A stretch of 64,000 nucleotides of DNA. It comes from Topomyia yanbarensis (lineage: Eukaryota; Arthropoda; Insecta; Diptera; Culicidae). Location of the stretch: positions 312,072,127 to 312,136,126 of the forward strand of contig NC_080672.1 in the NCBI RefSeq assembly GCF_030247195.1, given 5' to 3'. Positions 59,644 through 64,000 of the stretch are shown piece by piece. Below the pieces are notes generated by a model, which did no database searches, was not told the DNA's origin, and was given only the letters and a program-made list of their open reading frames with translations. The stretch's first letter is position 1; each line of letters begins with the position of its first letter. The translations under genes were made by a program, and so were the position numbers.

Positions 59644-60542
59644 GGGGGCGTCTGGTGTAAAGTAATCAAACCGAAAGTTTTTTTGTTTTACGATTTTGAA
59701 GGTAATGAAAAAATATATTTTTTTGTGTAATGTTAATTTATTTATATATTTATATATTAATAATTTATTTATGCATTTATTTCCAGTTACGCAGAGTAAC
59801 ACATACGAGCGTTCCAAGAGGAGATGTCCAACCATTTCCACGTCGAGGAGCGCCGCGGCGAACACGATAACTCTTGATGAAATTGTCTGACACATGAACT
59901 TCAATAAGATTTGTAAAGCATAGACTTGTAGTTACTCGATAAATCAAAAAACTAGATAAATAGATAAAAGTTCGAGTTTCGGAAAATGGTTTCATGAAAA
60001 CCGAAAAATCTCATATTTTACTGGAAAATTTGCTCACTTTTCTTCAAAATAATAAGGGAGAATATTTTTTTATTCAGTTTTCTGTGGTTCATCGACAGGC
60101 TACGCGTATTGTGTATTCTTATAGTAAAAAAAATCAAGTCACTTCGTTGGTTAGTTTTTGAGTTATCCTATTCGCCAATTTGAAAAACTGCGGTTTCGAG
60201 AAAAACGCTTTTAGAGGGTACCCCACATCAAATTGCATCACGGAAAAAAAACGCTGTAGAAAGAAGAAAATAACCCATTGGGTATTTTCTCCTGAAAACT
60301 TGGGCAGAAGTATGTTAAAGTGTATTGTTTACACTGTATTTTTATTGCTGGTAATTTTTTTGAAAATTGTTGCCGATAGATTGAAATCTGCGTGTATCGC
60401 AGCAAATACGCGCGAGGAATGCATGGCTGTTTAAAACAACAGTTCGGCATGGCCACCGAGATTACGGGAGACTATTCTAGAGGTTGAATACTTAAGCGGA
60501 TAAAAAAGAAGTCGATTTTTTCCCACTACACCAGACGCCCCC
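59644..60542. mobile_element. 899-bp TTAA-flanked element (piggyBac-like MITE)
   Basis: The left end is GGGGGCGTCTGGTGTA after TTAA (59,640-59,643); the right end is its exact 16-bp complement TACACCAGACGCCCCC before TTAA (60,543-60,546). Duplicated TTAA is the piggyBac signature. The ends differ from those of the 22.3-kb TTAA segment, so this is a second family. Frames inside (59,632-59,904, 60,180-60,434) do not resemble a transposase, so it is non-autonomous. Confidence 0.85.
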
Positions 60543-60546
60543 TTAA

Positions 60547-62080
60547 ATCAATACCGCATAAGTTATTTAAATAAAACAGTTTTCTAAGAAACGCAATAAG
60601 ATTTAAAATAGATAGAGCTTTCATGTCTTGATAGAGCTTTCATGTCTTGAGCAACTTTTTCTGAAACTTGTCGTTCTATAACTTCAGTGAAGATCGTATG
60701 AATCTATCTAGAATAATTAAAAAGTTAAATTTCCAATCATGATAAAATTAGAACTCACTAACTACGAAAGCTTTTCCGAATACACAATAAGGCTAATTGG
60801 TTTAGTTTCAGTAAAATCTCAAAATTCCTGCTAAATTTGCATTTTGGACCACTGTGCAATGGAAAGAATGGAAAGAAGGAACAGAAATATCGCTTTTTCC
60901 AGTTTCAACCACTTGAACCGGAGAAAGCTTACCACAAAGTCGGGTAGAATTTTTTTTGTGGAGTAGCAGCTGCAGACATTCCAAGGTCTAGATTGTACAT
61001 AAATAAATACTTTGAATTTCAAAATTGTGAGATGTGTTAACTAACAAAACAAAAAAATATATCTTGAGTAGCTTCTTTGCAATCCACCGTGGAAAAACGA
61101 TCAGAATTCGTGTTTTGAACCAGAAGACCCCATTAAGTTTAAAATATTCATCTCATCTTAAGTTATTTTAAGGAACAGAAAATATCGTATTTGTTTATCA
61201 CACTGAAAAGGAAATATTTATAAAGCGTTGCAAAATCTATGCAGAAAATGACAGTGAGAAAGCTGTCTAATAGCATTAGTAGTGCCGATAACATAACTTG
61301 GATAATTCCACAATGGTGCTTCGAAATGGCGTTAATAATACAGAAAACGGGCTATTAATTTCACATTTTCTGGCATTATATCAGCATTAAATCAGTATAT
61401 AGACCCTGGCAGCTCTTTAAGAAGGTTTTAAAGAAGTTTTAAAGTTTTACAGTGAACACACTGTAATTTGGAACCACAACTGATATATGAATAATTACTG
61501 GGTAATGTAATGACAAGTTTATATAAAAATCAAAACAAAAAATCGGCCAAGTATAAATAGAGATATCTGTGATGAAGTAAAATTACTTTATTTTAAATAC
61601 GAAAAATGTTATTTTCGTAATATCGCAAGACCCGTTTCATAAAAATAAATCGACAACATTTTCGATTTCTGTGGGACATTTTACTGCGGTAGTAATGAAT
61701 GGTTGAAGATACTACATTTTTTTTAATTTTTTAACTAGTGTTATTAATTATATTAGCTTTTCAGATGAGACATTGCAGAATTATTTAACGTTTGAATTAT
61801 GGGTTGATAAAAGGAGATACCAAAACTATTTTTCTTTTTGATCATAACAACGAACTTGGCATTATTTAGTTTTCTATCAAGCAAAATAAACAAAAAATCA
61901 GTTTAACGTAGGTACAACTGAATGAAATAACGACGAACTTTCTGCAAAAGTAAATTCGGGATATTAGTAAACTATGATCATAAATGAAAGGTGCAATGTA
62001 TTTTGATTCGAAGTGATTACTCCAGCTTTAACACAGGCATGTCAATGTCCCTTCATTTTCTTAAAGTTGTACTTTATAGT
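60547..62080. other. Intergenic stretch with a 19-bp tandem duplication
   Basis: gatagagctttcatgtctt occurs twice in tandem at about 60,611-60,648. Otherwise AT-rich, no gene or repeat partner beyond the 'ggcagctct' motif near 61,409. Confidence 0.4.
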
Positions 62081-62483
62081 ACACGGAAAAAAAAATTCCC
62101 AAAATCGTGAATTCTGGAACAATCACGTTTCTACATTATGAAAACCGGACCATGAGAAAAAATCAAGAGATTTATAATTATATTCCTTTTTCTCTTCAGT
62201 AACGCCTCTATAATACTTTTATTAGTCGATGTTTGTTTTTGTTTTGTGAACTTCAATCACGGTATCCGCTATACCATTATCAAAACGATTTTTTAAAGTG
62301 AACAAGTTCACAACTGTATGGCCATTTTTCATACAACCAAAGGTTGACTCGTGATTTTATTCACAGCTATTGGAACATTTTTCAGAGTCCGACTGTGTGA
62401 AGTGAACTGATTCATGATTTGTTACATGTTGAACATGATCTGGGTTTCGTGGTTGTGATTCAGTGCACAAAACTCGGAATGTT

Positions 62484-62925
62484 ATTCATGAATCCTTTCA
62501 ATTATCGTGAACTAGTTCTTGATCCCTAGCATATTAGTCACGATTTAATATCCGTGCTCGTGAAATAGTTTATAAAGTCATGAAATGTTATTCATGAAAA
62601 CGTGAACTGATTCATGATTTCTAGCGAATTAGTCATAACTCACCATTCATTCTCGTTAAATAGTTCACAAAATCATGAAATAATATTCATGTATTCGTGG
62701 ACTAGCTCATGACTCGTAGTATAATAGTCACGATTCACCATTCGTGCTCGTGAAATAGTTCACAAAATCATGAAATCTTATTCTTCGAATCGTGAGCTGA
62801 TTCATAATCCCTAGTATAATAGTCAAACTCGATCATGCGTGCCCGTAAAATAGTTCACAAAATTATAAAATAACGTTCATGTGTTCGTGAACTGGTTCAT
62901 GATTCGTAGTACATGATTCATCTAT
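62484..62925 (+). repeat. 95-bp tandem repeat, ~4.5 units
   Basis: The anchor tagtt(c/t)a(c/t)aaa.tcatgaaat falls at 62,566, 62,661, 62,756 and 62,851, exactly 95 bp apart. Each unit reads 'cgtgaactgattcatgatt..tag.ataatagtcacgattcacc...tcgtgaaatagttcacaaaatcatgaaat.ttattcatg'. It is rich in short inverted pairs (gtgaac / gttcac, tcatga). Units are roughly 75-85% alike by eye, so the array is old. It may be the core of a larger element spanning about 62,081-63,310. Confidence 0.85.
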
Positions 62926-64000
62926 TCTGATTTTTTGTGATATTTAGAAGACATCCGTAATCATTTTCAATTGAAATTTTCAGGTGAACTACTTCACAAA
63001 ATTTGGTCTAGCAGCAGATATAAGAAAACTATTAGGATCTCGAACATCGTTATTTATTTGATGAGGTTCAATGTGATGTCCGGTCAGAAAACGAAAACAA
63101 CGCTGTGCACCAATCATATATTATATCAATCGTGTTCGTGATGAATTTCACAAAAGAAGATACCGCGAATAAGTCACGCTTTTATGATCCAATTTATATT
63201 ATTACGTTACTCCGACTAAAAAATCAGATAACAAACTCATGAATAAAATGTCTGATAATGTGATGAGAAATCACGAAAATCGCAACAAAGTTCCTGAAAT
63301 CATATCTTTTAAATTTGAGTTCTTTTAGTTGACATACCTTATACAAACCAGTTATTTGAAGGATTTTTTATTCATTTTAAATAAAAATTGCTATCTTTCA
63401 CGGAAAACTCCGCCGTGTTTTGAGTAAAAACCTCCTTCATTGAAAAATTATCCCAAAAACTCAGCGTAGAGGCTAGATATTTTTTACATAGAAAGTGTGC
63501 AAAGTTAAATCGGTTAAGTAGTTTTTGAATGACAGTTAACACCACAAATCATGTTTTTCCAGAGACACTCTACAAAAAGCTTCACCATCGAGTCGCTCGT
63601 CGATATTTTTGTACAGAAAATTTACTAAATGTTATTGAAATGATACATTATAATGTACTTCTAAAACTATCGCTAAAATATGTTTTCTTTTCCACGCTGA
63701 AACCCTTACCCCCCAACGAATAAAGTTTATTTGGTTGCTTTTTAATTTTAATTGATGCACATCTTCTCTATCCTCAACGGAGCTGCAGTTGTGCACATTT
63801 TACTAATTCATATTTACTTTCCGTCGGCTTCTATCCACACTGAGTCCCTACCACCGATGCCAGAGAGGCGAATCCACCATTTGGATTGACCAATCAACAC
63901 ATAGACCCGAATCAACATCCCTGTCGAAGGAAACCATAACCAGAGATTTTTCACCTCAAAAAAACCCAACGTCCCCAGCTGGGATTAAACCCAGACACAC
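62926..64000. other. Intergenic stretch to window end, nothing recognised
   Basis: 62,926-63,310 keeps scattered 'aatcacga / gtgaat' words of the adjacent 95-bp repeat. Beyond that no gene or repeat was recognised. Confidence 0.35.

Overview
The window is eukaryotic, AT-rich and almost entirely made of repeats. I find no intact protein-coding gene, no functional RNA gene and no CRISPR array. The best guess for the host is a mosquito (Culicidae) or a close dipteran. This rests on recollection of typical mosquito repeats: tRNA-derived SINEs ending in a GGGTTAGAAATTTTTC hairpin, TG/CATA-microsatellite MITEs flanked by 'gggccgagtctcatataccaatcgattcagctcgac'-type motifs (shortened here), and C-rich MITEs with GGGACCATTCATAAATTACG ends. 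No marker gene confirms it.

Layout. 1-1582 is the right part of a ~2-kb terminal-inverted-repeat element, copy 1. 1.6-14 kb is old intergenic DNA carrying a SINE, a foldback MITE, two microsatellite MITE families, a possible piggyBac transposase 5' fragment, a (CT)n tract, a decayed non-LTR reverse transcriptase piece and a degenerate 9-bp ATTCATTTG array. 14.1-19.0 kb is a degenerate 8-bp array (AAAGATCC) with higher-order duplication, interrupted by a retrotransposon ORF1 (gag-like, CCHC) fragment. 19-31.9 kb is low-information intergenic DNA with two more SINEs, a palindrome and a possible 1.2-kb retroinsertion flanked by a 23-bp direct repeat.

31,888-56,535 is the main structure: a second copy of the element seen at the left edge, opened by two later insertions. 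One is a 598-bp TA-flanked MITE. The other is a 22.3-kb segment bounded by perfect inverted 14-bp ends and TTAA duplications, the signature of a piggyBac-like insertion. Copy 1 serves as the empty site for both. Inside the 22.3-kb segment are hairpins, a microsatellite MITE, a 10.25-kb satellite of an 11-bp unit (TCTTGTCTTTG, about 930 copies, nearly error-free), a ~170/152-bp tandem repeat hit by a hAT-type element (8-bp duplication) and by a hairpin element with a 13-bp duplication, a ~130-bp tandem repeat hit by a mini-MITE, and a subterminal inverted repeat.

56.5-64 kb holds a 68-bp near-perfect palindrome, an exact 183-bp tandem duplication, a 251-bp Harbinger-like MITE (TAA duplication), a second TTAA element (899 bp) and a 95-bp tandem repeat.

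The giant open frames over the satellite are artefacts. Its plus strand has no A and its minus strand no T (one A apart), so no stop codon can occur in any frame. The interest of the window lies in its dated sequence of nested insertions and in the homogeneity of the satellite. Everything was read by eye, so repeat edges and copy counts in degenerate arrays are approximate; duplications and inverted ends quoted as exact were checked base by base.
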